DNA of 64,000 nucleotides from Rhyacophila brunnea (lineage: Eukaryota; Arthropoda; Insecta; Trichoptera; Rhyacophilidae): NCBI GenBank assembly GCA_022495005.1, contig JAGYXB010001002.1, positions 1,798,001 to 1,862,000 on the forward strand. Direction: 5' to 3'. Below are positions 34,201 to 44,145 of this stretch, piece after piece (position 1 is the first letter of the stretch; each line of letters begins with the position of its first letter). The position numbers were made by a program, and so were the translations under genes. The notes beneath the pieces were generated by a model, which worked only from the letters and a program-made list of their open reading frames with translations, made no database searches and was not told where the DNA came from.

Positions 34201-37200
34201 GTTAAGGCGAAGTCTTCACTGAGCCTTTTTTAAAGAGGCACCTAGCGGAAAAATGCGAAGCTTGCAATTTGAGACATTTTTTTGATAATTTACAATTTCA
34301 ACTGTATTAATGAATAAATATGTATCTGAAAACATTAAAAAGAAAAATATTTTTTATTTTATGTCATAGATAAACTTACAATTGTAAATCAAGCTTCAAT
34401 ATTAGGACCATACATAAATAAAATTTGATATAAATAAAAAGGATTTCAAGTTATACACATTTATATTTTTTATAAAAATCGATGTTTTTAAAATAGATAT
34501 AAAAAATATTAAAACTATGAATTAGTCAAAAATCGCTTAGGTGATGCTTAGAAAACTTAATAAACTAAATTTTAATAATAAATATGACCCTAAAATATAT
34601 GTAATAATAGGGTGGGGTCCGATTCAACAAATTAACATTTTATTACATTTTTTACAATTGTAAGTTTATCTTTGACTTAAAATAAAAAATATTTTTCTTT
34701 TTAATCTTTTCAGATACATATTTATTCATTAATACAGTTGAAATTGTAAATTATCAAAAAAATGTCTCAAATTGCAAGCTTCGTATTTTTCCGCTAGGTG
34801 CCTCTTTAAAAAAGGCTCAGTGAAGACTTCGCCTTAACACCAATAAAAAAAAATTATATGCCGATATTATAAAATTATATCTAGTTATCTACCTTATAAA
34901 TAAAATTAATTATAGGTACCTACCTAGTATTATTCGTAAATTCATCATAATACAGTCGAACTTACCTACCTTACAAATAAAATTAATTATTGGTACCTAC
35001 CTAGTATTATTCGTAAATTCATAATACAGTCGAACTTACCTACCTTACAAATAAAATTAATTATAGGTACCTACCTAGTATTATTCGTAAATTCATAATA
35101 CAACTAACAAAGTTATAACAAAGTAATAAAAAAACTAATAAAGTAATAATAAAGTCGAACTTGGTTATTATGAGGAAGATGGGACTGACTGAATTTGCTC
35201 GTTATAAGCATTACTCATTATATCGTTCTATAACATTTTTCGCTCCACGTTCTATTTAAGCATAGAACATAAAAATATCTGAAAACCATCGTAAAAATCC
35301 CCGAAACAAGAATGGTTTTCATAAACTATAAAAGAAGTTGTTTATTGTAATGGAGTGCTGAGCCAACAGCGCTGGTAGGTACCTACTGACTTCACAAAGT
35401 TTGGATTTTTTACATGCAACCGTATGCGTGGGTACTTTTTCAATGTTGTCGGCGAAAACACCAATTAGGTACTTAGACACTTAACTAGTGTCATAAACGT
35501 AATCCGATCCCGGCGGCATCGATCGGATTTTATTGCTTATGGTCGAAAATGTTGTTTTTAAACGATCAACACATTAACATTTTTGCTCGGTATACCCAGA
35601 AGAAGTAGCTCCAATAAATATATGGAGAAAATCATTAACTAAAATGTCAACGAATGTTTCCTCATTACATCCGAGATCTCGCTATTTCCGTGATCGTAAT
35701 AACCAAGTTCGACTGTATTATATTAAAGACACTTTTATTTATTTTAATACACACATTTAAATTGTATTGTATTAAACCGAGAAGACGCTGAGAGAATCAA
35801 ATATTTGTTATAAATATAAATTCACGCAAATATTGATTGATTTGTAAAATCTAACAAAGAAAAACTTCCTTTATTTTAATAAACATCGTAAGGCATAATA
35901 ATTCTCAATCTCAATCAATATTATAAAAATTGGGTAGGTAGGTACCTGTCAATTAAGCAAGTAGTTAATCAATCAAGCTACTGAAACGTTAATTGTAGAT
36001 AACTTACTTATATTATAATAATATGAAATCGAGAAATTAATTTTTAATATGACGTGTTGTAAATATAAATTGGTACCTAGGTATACAAAATAAATTACAC
36101 AATTTTGCACATCTTTAAGCTCTAATGAGAAATTTTTCTTTTTCTTTTTATAATTCTTCATAAAGCTTCTTCTCATAAATTCTTTTCATAAAGCATAATA
36201 ATTCTCAATTCGTAATAAAAATATGTCAAGCACAAAATGTATTAGGTACAACTACTAAGTAGATAGAAGCATATCGTCGGTGTTTTGTAAAAAGGGCGAA
36301 TCAACCATTTTGGCGAAATCAAGATTTTAATGAAAATACAATATGTACCCCACTAGCTTTGTTGTGTAAAAACGGCGAATTTTTATCTCTACAGGAAAGT
36401 ACTTAAAAACGATAATCGACTAAAATTATATTAATTAAAATTACGAAATAAAAAGCAAATGTGACATATTAGGCCTTTTAAAATATGATATAATAATACC
36501 TATTATAATGACAGTATTCTTTCTAAGCTTTATTATAAACTTGTTAGATATTTATAATCATCTACAGGTAAAAAACAAATAAATGTCAAAAGTTAAAAAT
36601 CCTCCTCCTGTAAAGTAGCATTTTGGTTAATTCGTCCTTTTTACAAAACACCGACGATATTAAACTGCCTAGTCTACTTTCTCTACCAAATCGTTACGTA
36701 CGTCTATTCCTTTGCGCATTTAATTCGACCATCCGGCGTCCACTTGTCCGGTGTCCAGTTGTCCTAATGCCTAGTTGTACCGGCGTCCAATTGTCCCTGC
36801 GGCCAATTAGCGGGGGCCAGTTCACGGCGCCAAATCGTCCTAGACCCGTTAAAATAGCCCTGCTGGAAAGAGAAATATTAATGTCTAGTCCTACTTCGCT
36901 CAAATTTGTTTCTAGGATTTATCCAATTGGTAGGTAATGTTTTTGAAGCTCTTCAAAATAATTTCATTTTGGTTTGTAATACTTAATTGTTTGTTTCTGC
37001 TTTCAGATTTCTAGTGTAGGTATTCAAAACAAAGCCATGGGAGCCAACATTGCGATTGCAGGAGCGATGAAAACAACTGCAAAAACAATGGGTGATATGA
37101 ATAAGGTGATGAATCCAGAAAAGATGGCTGCTGATATGGGAGCCTTCATGAGAGAAAACGCTAAAATGGAAATGACTGATGAAATGAGTACGTTTAACTT

Positions 37201-38511
37201 AATCATGTTTGTTATTAAATTCACACGTATTTATGGATACTTGAGTTGTGTGTCCGTTAAGAATAAATGTATCGATGGTCAAATTTAAATTGCTATAATG
37301 TCGATAATTTTCATAGTCTATCATGGCTTAATATTATCATCATTCCAAAAAATGTGTGTGTTCTATAAAAAATACTCAACATTAGGTAGTAAACTGAGTT
37401 TAAAGTTGAGCGTGTATATGCGTTAATTTTGTACGACTGGCCTGGTATTCAAGGCACTTATAGCATTGAAACAGTATTCAAATATTAAGTTTTAATACAT
37501 AGCCATGAACATAGTATAATTAATATTTTTTAACTGTGAAACTAACAAAGTGAGGTTTCTTTACTCATCACAAACAATTCCTTCCTGAAGAGATGTTGTT
37601 TTGTAGAAAAATATTTTTTTAATAGGTAATTTATATTAAATCTTTCAATTCAATAACCAATAACCAGTTCAATAATCAAGTCGCTGTGTATTTATTTTTT
37701 ATTTTAAACAGTTGCAGATTCGTTGGATGATATGCTCGGCGATTCTGATGAAGAATCAGAATCAAATGATGTTGTCAACAAGGTGCTCGATGAGATTGGC
37801 ATTGAAATCAGTGGAAAGGTGAGAATTGTCTTAATACAAACTCTTAGTTATTACCTGCCATAAACAATTATATCAAAACCTAATTCACATTGTAAGGGTA
37901 ATATTTTTTCAAAATAGAATATGTAATTGCTAATACAGTCGGTCTTCAACTACGACATAATTGATTCCTGAAAATGTGTACGATGATAATATGTGTGTGT
38001 TTTAAGAAATGTATGAAATAGCGAATTGTATGAAAATAAAATGTACGAATGCCGAGGACCGGTTGTATCACAAAAATAGGGGTAAACCATCATTTCATTT
38101 TCAAAGAAGAATTATTGTTGTATTTTGTGATACGTTGCCTGGAATATAACCAAGTTACACTGTATCATAGTTTTATATTTCCATTTGTTTAATCTTTTCT
38201 ACATAATAATAATGTGTTTTGATCATGATTTTTTAAATTTTATTTAGATGAATTGATGATTTTATTTCAAACATATATAAGAGTATAACATTGAAACCCC
38301 ATTTCTTTTTAAAACATTTAATGAAGTGTTGTTAAAAAGTTTTACTTATGTTTAAATTGGAATTTTTGCACTAAATGAAGAAAGTATTCATGGCTGGTTG
38401 TTTTTATAGATGGCGGATGCACCTTCAGCTATCCGCGGGAAAATTGGAACATCGAAGGCGACAAAGGAAGATGAGGAAATTGAAGCTATGCTGGCCAAGC
38501 TTAAAAGTTAA
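28186..38511 (+). CDS. CHMP2B: Charged multivesicular body protein 2b, ESCRT-III subunit, complete (join 28186-28222, 31692-31783, 33304-33420, 37007-37187, 37712-37818, 38410-38511)
   Basis: This is a Snf7-family ESCRT-III subunit of the cytosol and endosomal membrane. It polymerises to drive inward budding of multivesicular bodies, cytokinetic abscission and membrane repair, and it recruits the AAA-ATPase VPS4. The six exons total 636 nt, giving 211 residues, the usual length (about 210-215). The N-terminus MDYFFKKAPTVREQQRDNDR opens a basic helical core (about 13-120). Residues 160-175 read VNKVLDEIGIEISGK, diagnostic of CHMP2B as opposed to CHMP2A. An acidic stretch follows the core (DSDEESES) and a C-terminal MIT-interacting motif (EIEAMLAKLKS, about 200-211) is present. 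All junctions are GT-AG and in phase. No frameshift or missing segment, so it is probably functional, although introns 1 and 3 are full of transposon debris. Confidence 0.96.
28711..28885 (+). mobile_element. Fragment of the TTAAGG-ended foldback family
   Basis: It starts TTAAGGTGAATGTGCC and shares GCTTGCAATTTGAGACATTT and AAAAAGAAAAATATTTTTTG with the complete element at 34202-34837. It is interrupted at 28886 by a hAT-like insertion. Sequence at 30286-30450 is related to the interior of the same family. Confidence 0.65.
28886..29570. mobile_element. hAT-like MITE with CAGTGTTTCCCAAACTT termini
   Basis: CAGTGTTTCCCAAACTTTC at 28886 and CACTTTGGGAAACACTG ending at 29570 are classic hAT-type inverted ends. 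CGTTAA lies directly outside each end (28880-28885, 29571-29576). Only six of the expected eight target bases match. Near the right end is CCCCAGGGGGTACGCG. The frame 29386-29646 is not a recognisable protein. Confidence 0.75.
29701..30285. mobile_element. Pogo-like MITE, copy 1, TA-flanked
   Basis: CAGTCGTACTCCGTTATTA at the left and TAATAACCAAGTTCGACTG at the right, each next to TA. Near the right end TATAACGAG is repeated (ATAACGAGTATCGCTTATAA). A second copy lies inverted at 35152-35715. Confidence 0.8.
30464..30641 (+). mobile_element. tRNA-derived SINE family A, full length, with 13-bp target duplication
   Basis: The head is GGTGGCTCTCGTGGTGCAGT with B-box-like GTTCGATCCCGG. The tail has TCAAAGCCTGGGTGTTTGTG and ends ATGGTTATTAATAAAAA. 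ATATGACTGATTA (30451-30463) and ATATGACTAATTA (30642-30654) differ at one position and mark the insertion. It was made by LINE machinery in trans (family knowledge). Confidence 0.9.
30672..31137. mobile_element. MITE with TACCATATTT termini
   Basis: TACCATATTTTCTCAATTAT at the left faces the reverse complement of TAATCGAGGAAATATGGTA at the right. TATAAGACACC is repeated subterminally. About 466 bp, no ORF. Confidence 0.65.
31590..31630 (+). repeat. GTTT tetranucleotide microsatellite
   Basis: About ten GTTT units, ending 60 bp upstream of the CHMP2B exon 2 acceptor. Confidence 0.95.
31692..31783 (+). CDS. CHMP2B: CHMP2B exon 2
   Basis: The acceptor TTTTTTTCCAG is followed by EQQRDNDRILRKAGREIERD, then RMTLEREEKKI; the donor is ATT/GTAAGT. 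It encodes the first part of the long basic helix of the ESCRT-III core. Confidence 0.96.
31784..33303 (+). other. CHMP2B intron 2, nothing recognised
   Basis: 1.5 kb of AT-rich intron. A short tandem TTTTTATAGCTA lies at about 32796-32820. The 99-codon frame at 31933-32232 has no recognisable domain and no splice support. Confidence 0.55.
33304..33420 (+). CDS. CHMP2B: CHMP2B exon 3
   Basis: It encodes EQEIKKMAKEGNNESCKVLA, then KQLIQLRKQKTRFYAANSK. The acceptor is TTCCAG and the donor AAA/GTAAGT. It matches the conserved LAKQLxxLRKQK segment of CHMP2. Confidence 0.97.
33500..33830 (+). pseudogene. LINE reverse-transcriptase fragment with YADD motif
   Basis: The open frame reads FEYADDAVLFDNSIEDIQGT, containing the catalytic YADD box of the RT palm, then NFKYLGVHITVMAFCREL and GTTFNSMRSIWDSRLYSV before a stop. 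The order YADD - FKYLG - FNSxRSIWxS is that of RTE-type LINEs. The 5' part is absent, so it is a dead shred inside the CHMP2B intron. Confidence 0.8.
34202..34837. mobile_element. Foldback MITE, 186-bp inverted repeats, TTAA ends
   Basis: TTAAGGCGAAGTCTTCACTG opens the element and its reverse complement closes it. The arms (34202-34388 and 34652-34837) are almost identical, differing at a handful of positions. If TTAA is the target duplication, the element proper begins GGCGAAG, which points to a piggyBac-like group, although typical piggyBac ends begin CCC. No ORF. Confidence 0.85.
34891..35101 (+). repeat. Tandem repeat, three units of 74-77 bp
   Basis: Units begin ACCTTAYAAATAAAATTAAT at 34891, 34968 and 35042 and include TAGGTACCTACCTAG and, in the first two units, TACAGTCGAACTTACC. 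The last phrase equals the terminal sequence of the pogo-like MITE that starts 50 bp downstream. Confidence 0.9.
35152..35715. mobile_element. Pogo-like MITE, copy 2, inverted relative to copy 1
   Basis: Left AAGTCGAACTTGGTTATTAT and right TAATAACCAAGTTCGACTG, with TA just outside. The interior aligns with 29701-30285 read backwards (for example GTGTCATAAACGTAATCCGA). Confidence 0.8.
36274..36657. mobile_element. MITE with TCGTCGGTGTTTTGTAAAAA termini, TA-flanked
   Basis: About 27-bp inverted repeats with one or two mismatches, TA outside both ends (36272-36273, 36658-36659). It shares TCGTCGGT and the TA duplication with the 2.1 kb element at 18637-20754 and is therefore a possible relative. 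Confidence 0.75.
36718..36847. repeat. Degenerate 15-17-bp repeat array (GGCGTCCANTTGTCC)
   Basis: Seven or more diverged units such as CCGGCGTCCACTTGTC, CGGTGTCCAGTTGTC and GGCGCCAAATCGTCC, ending CTAGACCC. The same units make up both ends of the element 42616-43282, so this is probably the terminal piece of a related element. The frames in this stretch come from the repeats and are not genes. Confidence 0.7.
37007..37187 (+). CDS. CHMP2B: CHMP2B exon 4
   Basis: It encodes ISSVGIQNKAMGANIAIAGA, then MKTTAKTMGDMNKVMNPEKM, and ends in ENAKMEMTDEM. The acceptor is CTTTCAG and the donor A/GTACGT, leaving one base of an Ile codon. It forms the central helices of the ESCRT-III core. Confidence 0.97.
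37712..37818 (+). CDS. CHMP2B: CHMP2B exon 5
   Basis: It encodes ADSLDDMLGDSDEESESNDV then VNKVLDEIGIEISGK. The acceptor TTAAACAG was chosen over a later AG because only it completes the Ile codon in phase. The donor is AAG/GTGAGA. Confidence 0.96.
37936..38065. mobile_element. Short TA-flanked MITE in CHMP2B intron 5
   Basis: CAGTCGGTCTTCAACTACG at the left faces an imperfect reverse complement (CGAATGCCGAGGACCGGTTG) at the right, with TA outside each end. 130 bp; the termini resemble pogo-type ends. Confidence 0.5.
38410..38511 (+). CDS. CHMP2B: CHMP2B exon 6 and stop
   Basis: It encodes MADAPSAIRGKIGTSKATKE, then DEEIEAMLAKLKS and TAA. The acidic-hydrophobic end is the MIT-interacting motif that binds VPS4. 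The acceptor is TTTTTATAG. Confidence 0.96.
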   Translation: MADAPSAIRGKIGTSKATKEDEEIEAMLAKLKS

Positions 38512-39545
38512 TTGCGACTGTGATTTTAATCAATTATGAATTATATAAACGTCCACACAACGCTTTATTTTATTTATTAAATGCACTCGCTTAATATTTT
38601 CTATACTGACATCTGATGATAATTGTTCACAAGTTATTTTGTAAAATTTTATTGTTTCTCATTTCAAATTGAAAATAATAATACAAATTGCTTATATTTT
38701 GTAAACATAGATGTCACATTGGACCTTTTTTGTACATTTTGTATTTTAATAATATAATAATTCTGCATGCGAAAGAAAATGGGAGATAGTCTAAAATTAC
38801 TACTCTTCAGGAGACCCAAAAGAAGATTGAGTTTTTTGGCAACTGGAATTTATTAATTCAGAGCCATTTATTTGGCTCATCCCTTTTCATTTATGTGTAA
38901 ATATATTATGGGTAAATTGACATATTTAACTGGAAGACTTATCTCCCTTTGCGCACATAGAATTATGAAAACATATCATTTTTATTATAAGCTATTAAAT
39001 GTATAAGGCAATAATTGCACCGGTAGAACATTAAATGGGAGATAATTTTTCATCTCTATTTACCATCTCAAAGCAGAGATTTGTTGGTAAACTATGTGTA
39101 TTAACTAAGTTTTACTGGATTCTCTCTGATATTATTACAAATTGAGCGCAATTTGTAGCGTGTATTCACCAATAGCAACAATGATGATATGAATATTATT
39201 GTTTAACGTTACTCTTGAGGTGTGCATTGTGCTTTTCAGTTACAAACCGTTTACCTCCCTCTTAGAGGCAGTCTTTACCACTGTTATTAATATGACTTAT
39301 ATTTATTATGAAATCACCATATGAAATTAACTTTTGATAAATCATATTGAGAGAGTAATTAAATCATTGAATATTTTGATTATATAACTGCAAGCTTGTA
39401 TTATCTGTCAATGAATACAATGGATTCGGTGATTAAAGGATGATATTGAAACCTGAGTGCTGATAATGTTAATTTTAATCATGTTGATGTTAAAATTTCA
39501 GAACATTATGGTTTATTATTTTTAATAAAAACAAAATGCTACAAA
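38512..39545 (+). other. CHMP2B 3' flank, probable 3'UTR
   Basis: There is no coding signal. AATAAA at 39524-39529 is followed by a GTGTTTTATTT-rich stretch and is a plausible polyadenylation signal. Earlier A/T hexamer variants near 38675-38750 could also serve. Confidence 0.4.
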
Positions 39546-41700
39546 AGTGTTTTATTTACGTAGTAATGGGATAATATATTTTATTTGCCTGCTTTATAAA
39601 TTTAATGTGGATCTGGATCATCGCACGAACATTTTTTATGAAAAATAGATGTTGGCCACTTGTCAACCCCTACTAGGGCCATTTCTACATTCAAACTTCT
39701 TTTTCATTAGGAACTCATAACTGAGAATTGTGACCCAGATAATTTAGTTGTTTGACAGCCTTCTCCATAGCTTGGCTCCATCCCTTTTGGCATTCAGCGG
39801 CATATCAATGTGAAACCTGTGGCATTCTTGATTTCATCCTGTCTATCTGGAAAGAGCTCTTCCTCGTCCTCTCCGACCTTCGTCCTGAGGTTGAAATACA
39901 AAATGTGAATTTACCAAATCCAGGATTTGAAACCATGACCTGTAAGTTCATAAGGTGACATGTTACTAATTTTCATAGAATTTTTGAACTTTGAGAAAAG
40001 CATAGACATCTATGTTTGTTAAATGTAAAGATTTTAAAGAATGCACACTATTTTTCATAGATGTCGCAATATGAAATAAAATTTTCAGTCATACTCGGTA
40101 CTCCTGAATGTTAGTTTGAATTGGTTTGAATTGTCTCCCACAGATGCAAGAGCAGTTTTTAATGATTTTACGTTACCAATATGATATAAATGCACTGAAC
40201 CTTTAAGAGTTGTATTTTCCAAAGTATAAAATTTAGTGATAACAATCTGAATTATTTATTCCTAAATTCGTCATAAGCATAATATTTAAGTATGTAGTTG
40301 TTTCATTTTAGAGGTTTTCGTTCAATATTTGTGTATGATGTAAATCCCGTATCGAATTAACGTGATGATAATTATAATTCAACAGACAAATGAGGTATAA
40401 TTTTGTAAATATTTGTAAGGATTTTTTGAAATTGTAATTTTTTACAGTTAAAAACTTTGGACGAATTGCATAAAAGTTTTAAAATAAAAACTGTTTGCCG
40501 TTTGGATTGCTCTTGTATGTACTTGGAAACTTACTTGGAAGGCAATGAATGCCATGCAGCTAATTTATAAAGTAAACTCTACTACTCTCTGGCTACGCCA
40601 ACTGTTAGGAGAAAGAGATTAATAAAACAGTCACATTAATAGGTATGAGTATAATGTAGAAAAATCTAATAAAAATAATATTTCAACAGCTGTGTATTGC
40701 ATCGAAAAATATCACAATTAATAAAATAGGTCAAAAGATGGTCTTGGTCCTGTGTGAAACAATCACCTAACTACAAAATGTAGTTTTGAGAAAATTGAGT
40801 TAATGATTTTAAAAGAGCACGGAAAATGGCTTATTTTAAATTTCTTTATGTTTAATATTAATTTATGTGATTGAGATTTGGGAAATATTTTCGTAAAGTA
40901 GAGTAACAAGTCGTTATTCCATAAGACATAAGATAATAACCACAATCAATTAATTCACACATGGCTTTAATGAAAGACCATTTTACTAGTTTTATGTAAG
41001 TTTCACCGATTGAGTAGGTCAAAAGTAAAAAGGGCTACTCTCCATCACTTTCTTACACATTGAAATATGCGCATAAAAACAATGACACAGTGTTGAGGGA
41101 TTTTTAGGTACCTACACTATAAGATTTATGATATTATAATAATAGAATATACTTTGACCATTGTTTAAATTAAAAATAATAACGCTATTTAGTCTAATTT
41201 GAACATTTCATAGAGCGACTGTTGTGCATTTCAAAATTAGATATTATTAGTATTATCTTGTTAGTAACTAATTATTCCATCTAATTAACTAATTTTAAAA
41301 TACGACACACACTGACAATTTATCCAAATCTATCCTAAATCCATTTTTTTTCAAGAAAAACTATTTTTTGCATACAACAAACAATAATTGGTGAATTAAT
41401 TATGATTTGTTTTTTAATGTCAGTACCTACTTAAACAATCAATTATTTTCACAAATTATATTTGGCGTAATAGGTACCTACTACCGCTATTTTTTTACGG
41501 TAGCCAAAAGGTTAAAAAAGAAATAATATGGCATATGAAGCCACCAAATTAATACAGATACAAAAAGATGTTTCAATAAATTAATCAATTACATAGGTAG
41601 GTAGGTATCTAAAAGGATTAGAATGAATTATATTTTTTAAATATAGGTAATGATAAAATATTTACAATAAAAAAATGATGTAAAAAGTCTCATCTTTTGC
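39546..41700. other. Intergenic stretch, little recognised
   Basis: Around 39890-39960 the minus strand resembles the head of SINE family B (GTTTCAAATCCTGG, then AAATTCACATTTTG). Otherwise no gene or repeat was seen. Confidence 0.4.
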
Positions 41701-41724
41701 ATGGGAATTGTGGAGTCTGCATTC

Positions 41725-41835
41725 AACTAACTTAAGAGTCATGTAGAGATCAACACTATATTCTGTGGAGACCAAATGCTGCTTGTTCAATGCATACATA
41801 CTACCCGTGGTTCTATATTATGTAGATAATTAATG
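41725..41835 (+). pseudogene. Small LINE shred
   Basis: The frame reads YSVETKCCLFNAYILPVVLY, the block found at 19310 in another LINE piece, preceded by a frameshifted AFNxLKS. Only about 110 bp is recognisable; sequence to 42130 may be further decayed LINE. Confidence 0.55.
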
Positions 41836-42615
41836 TCACTGCCAAATCTTAGGGGTGTATTATTACGATCACGTTACAAATACTTGAGTTAAACGTGTGG
41901 TGATACGTCAGTAATGACTCGGTTTGGGCAATGGGCATGTGGTACGGATGCTACAGTACAGTGCGACACTCCATACCCTTGTAGATGAGGCTCAAGAATA
42001 TCATCGTCATACCTGACCCTCCCTCACTGATTTACACGCTGCAGGTTTTACAAAGCGAGATGCATGAGGGGTAGTGATTGACTAAGAGAAGTGGCGTGAT
42101 ATTGTGCTTGTCTTATACTCAGATCTTGGAGCGTAACAGGATACAGCAAAAAAATAGTGTACATTAAACTTTGTCAGTAATACGTGTTTGTTTCGCTTGT
42201 TCGCTCAAAATATACCAAAATCATTATGGTTTCATTTATGCCAGGTTTAATTAATTTTTAAAAACTTACCAACACCATCTGTAAATTGTAGTCTTAGTTG
42301 AATAAAAACAAATACATAATATGACTAACAAGGTCTAATTAGCACTATTTATGGCGGATCTTAACAGCCTAAATCCACCCTTCGCTACTGGCAAATAGTT
42401 ACTTAAAAATTGATCATATTTAATATAATTAGAGAGAAATAATAGATAATATAAAAAGAAGTGAGCGAAAATGTCTCCAAACCCTGACACAGTTCAGGCT
42501 CGATTGATAGCAATTAATAATGTTTGATACAATACAATAATATTATAATGATATGGTTTCTGGCAGAATTTGAATGATATGTAGGTATTTGTATGTTTCA
42601 TTCAATAATAATATT
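41836..42615. other. Intergenic stretch, possible decayed LINE
   Basis: 41930-42130 is GC-richer than its surroundings, but no protein blocks were recognised. The rest is AT-rich and empty. Confidence 0.35.
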
Positions 42616-43282
42616 GGGTCTAGGACGATTTGGCGCCGGGACAACTGGACGCCACGCAATTCAAAATTAAATAGACGTTAGGTACTTATAGGTATTTTAA
42701 AAAAATATTTAATAATATTATTTATATTTAAATTATTATCGCACCGTGAGTGTAAAACCAAGGCATCTGCAAATTTTTCAATTTCGAGATTAAATCCAAA
42801 ACAACTGCAAAAGTTGTGAACTTGATAATGTAAATGTGAAGTAACTGAAAGAACTTGCAATATAATGTAGATATGAACCAAATATTATGGTTTTTTTTAG
42901 AAACTCTATTTCTCCTAACAGAACGAAGACTTCAAACCCTAATATATCCAAAATATGTCTTTTGCAGATGCCTTGGTTTTACACTCACGGTGCGTTATAT
43001 TATGATTTAATAGTTGATAAGAATTTAAATATTCACACGTAAATAATGATTTAATCGTGCATATGTTTAAGTTCCAACGAAAAAAGAGTTTTTTATTTTA
43101 TATAAAGCCTTAGGCATGATAATTCTCAATCCGCAATAAAAAAAACATTATGTTAAGAGTAAAATGAATTAAAACTACTAAGTAGTCGATAGAAACTAAT
43201 TAAAATTCCTCGTCTACGTTCTGTATACGTGTATACGACAGTGCGGCGTCCAATTGACCTGGCGTTCAGTTGTCCCATTCCC
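42616..43282. mobile_element. hAT-like element built from GGCGTCCAGTTGTCC-type end repeats, 8-bp duplication
   Basis: Left GGGTCTAGGACGATTTGGCG and right CGTTCAGTTGTCCCATTCCC are imperfect inverted ends made of the same short unit as at 36718-36847. ATAATATT occurs exactly outside both ends (42608-42615, 43283-43290); as the duplication is low in complexity this is supportive and not conclusive. A 255-bp MITE is nested inside. Confidence 0.65.
42740..42994. mobile_element. MITE of the DUF7869 element family, 4-bp TTAT duplication
   Basis: The ends CGCACCGTGAGTGTAAAACC and its reverse complement extend to about 34 bp of inverted repeat, with TTAT outside both ends (42736-42739, 42995-42998). 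Its two halves match the left 150 bp and right 115 bp of the 2252-bp element at 54807-57058, so it is an internal-deletion derivative of that family. Confidence 0.85.
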
Positions 43283-44132
43283 ATAATATTATACTTCCAA
43301 TACTTTTGAGTTTTGACCACAAACTCCCTCCCGTACTTTTTCATTTAATATTATGAATACCATTTTTTCTTAGTAAGAATATGTACATACTTATTAATCA
43401 CAATAAAAAATATTCAATATTATTCTATTCATGACGGTACTATTTTTTCCAAAGACACTACAGTGTATAATAAAACTATAATGATACATATGTGCATGTA
43501 TAAAGGTTGATTCCTTCGTATAAAGTAAAAGTGAAACAATTTTTTCGTACCATAAAAGGGTTATGGTTAAAATAGTCGTAATAAAACGCATTTTTCACAA
43601 GTTTTTCACGACGCAGGGAATTCCCCAAGAGCCAACATGAAATAGATGCGCGCAAGATTCCAGTGGGACGAATTTTTCGCCTGTATTTTAAGCAAAAAGA
43701 ATTTCAGGAAACCAGTAAATATTCCGGTAATATTATATTCATCGCATGACATCTATATTCTACTGACTTAAATATGGTCAGAAAAAGCAATACATTTTGT
43801 AAAGAAACAGTATGGATTTTAGGTTTATAATCCCGAGATCTCACTCGATTCATTGGTCTCTAAATCCTGTAATGAAAAATGTAAGAGTCCAGGAGTTTAT
43901 GATTTAATAGGTATTATATATTTTTTTGATAAAAAATGACCTAAGGAAGTGTCGTTTATTGTCGTCGCGATAAATTCGTTTATAAATTAAAGAAATTAGT
44001 AGTAAAAGATCATTAATCTGTATACATTTTACTGGATTATGTACGAGATCAGTAAACATATTATAGTTTATGTCACGAAAACAAAATTTCTACTAAGTAT
44101 AATATTATCTTGTATATTGTGATTTTTGCTGT
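43283..44132. other. Intergenic stretch, nothing recognised
   Basis: AT-rich, no genes or clear repeats. Confidence 0.5.
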
Positions 44133-44145
44133 CCGAAATTCATAT

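Larger units (their letters stand above)
33421..37006 (+). other. CHMP2B intron 3, transposon nest
   Basis: It contains LINE debris, a TTAA-ended foldback element, a three-unit tandem repeat, an inverted pogo-like MITE, a TCGTCGGT-ended MITE and a degenerate short-unit array. The intervening pieces 33840-34200 and 35716-36270 show nothing recognisable. Confidence 0.7.

Noticed and set aside
34891..35101. CRISPR array
   Set aside because: Three directly adjacent 74-77-bp units without unique spacers in eukaryotic DNA; it is a minisatellite.
36623..36937. 104-codon frame overlapping the GGCGTCC array
   Set aside because: The frame results from the repeated unit; both strands are open there for the same reason.
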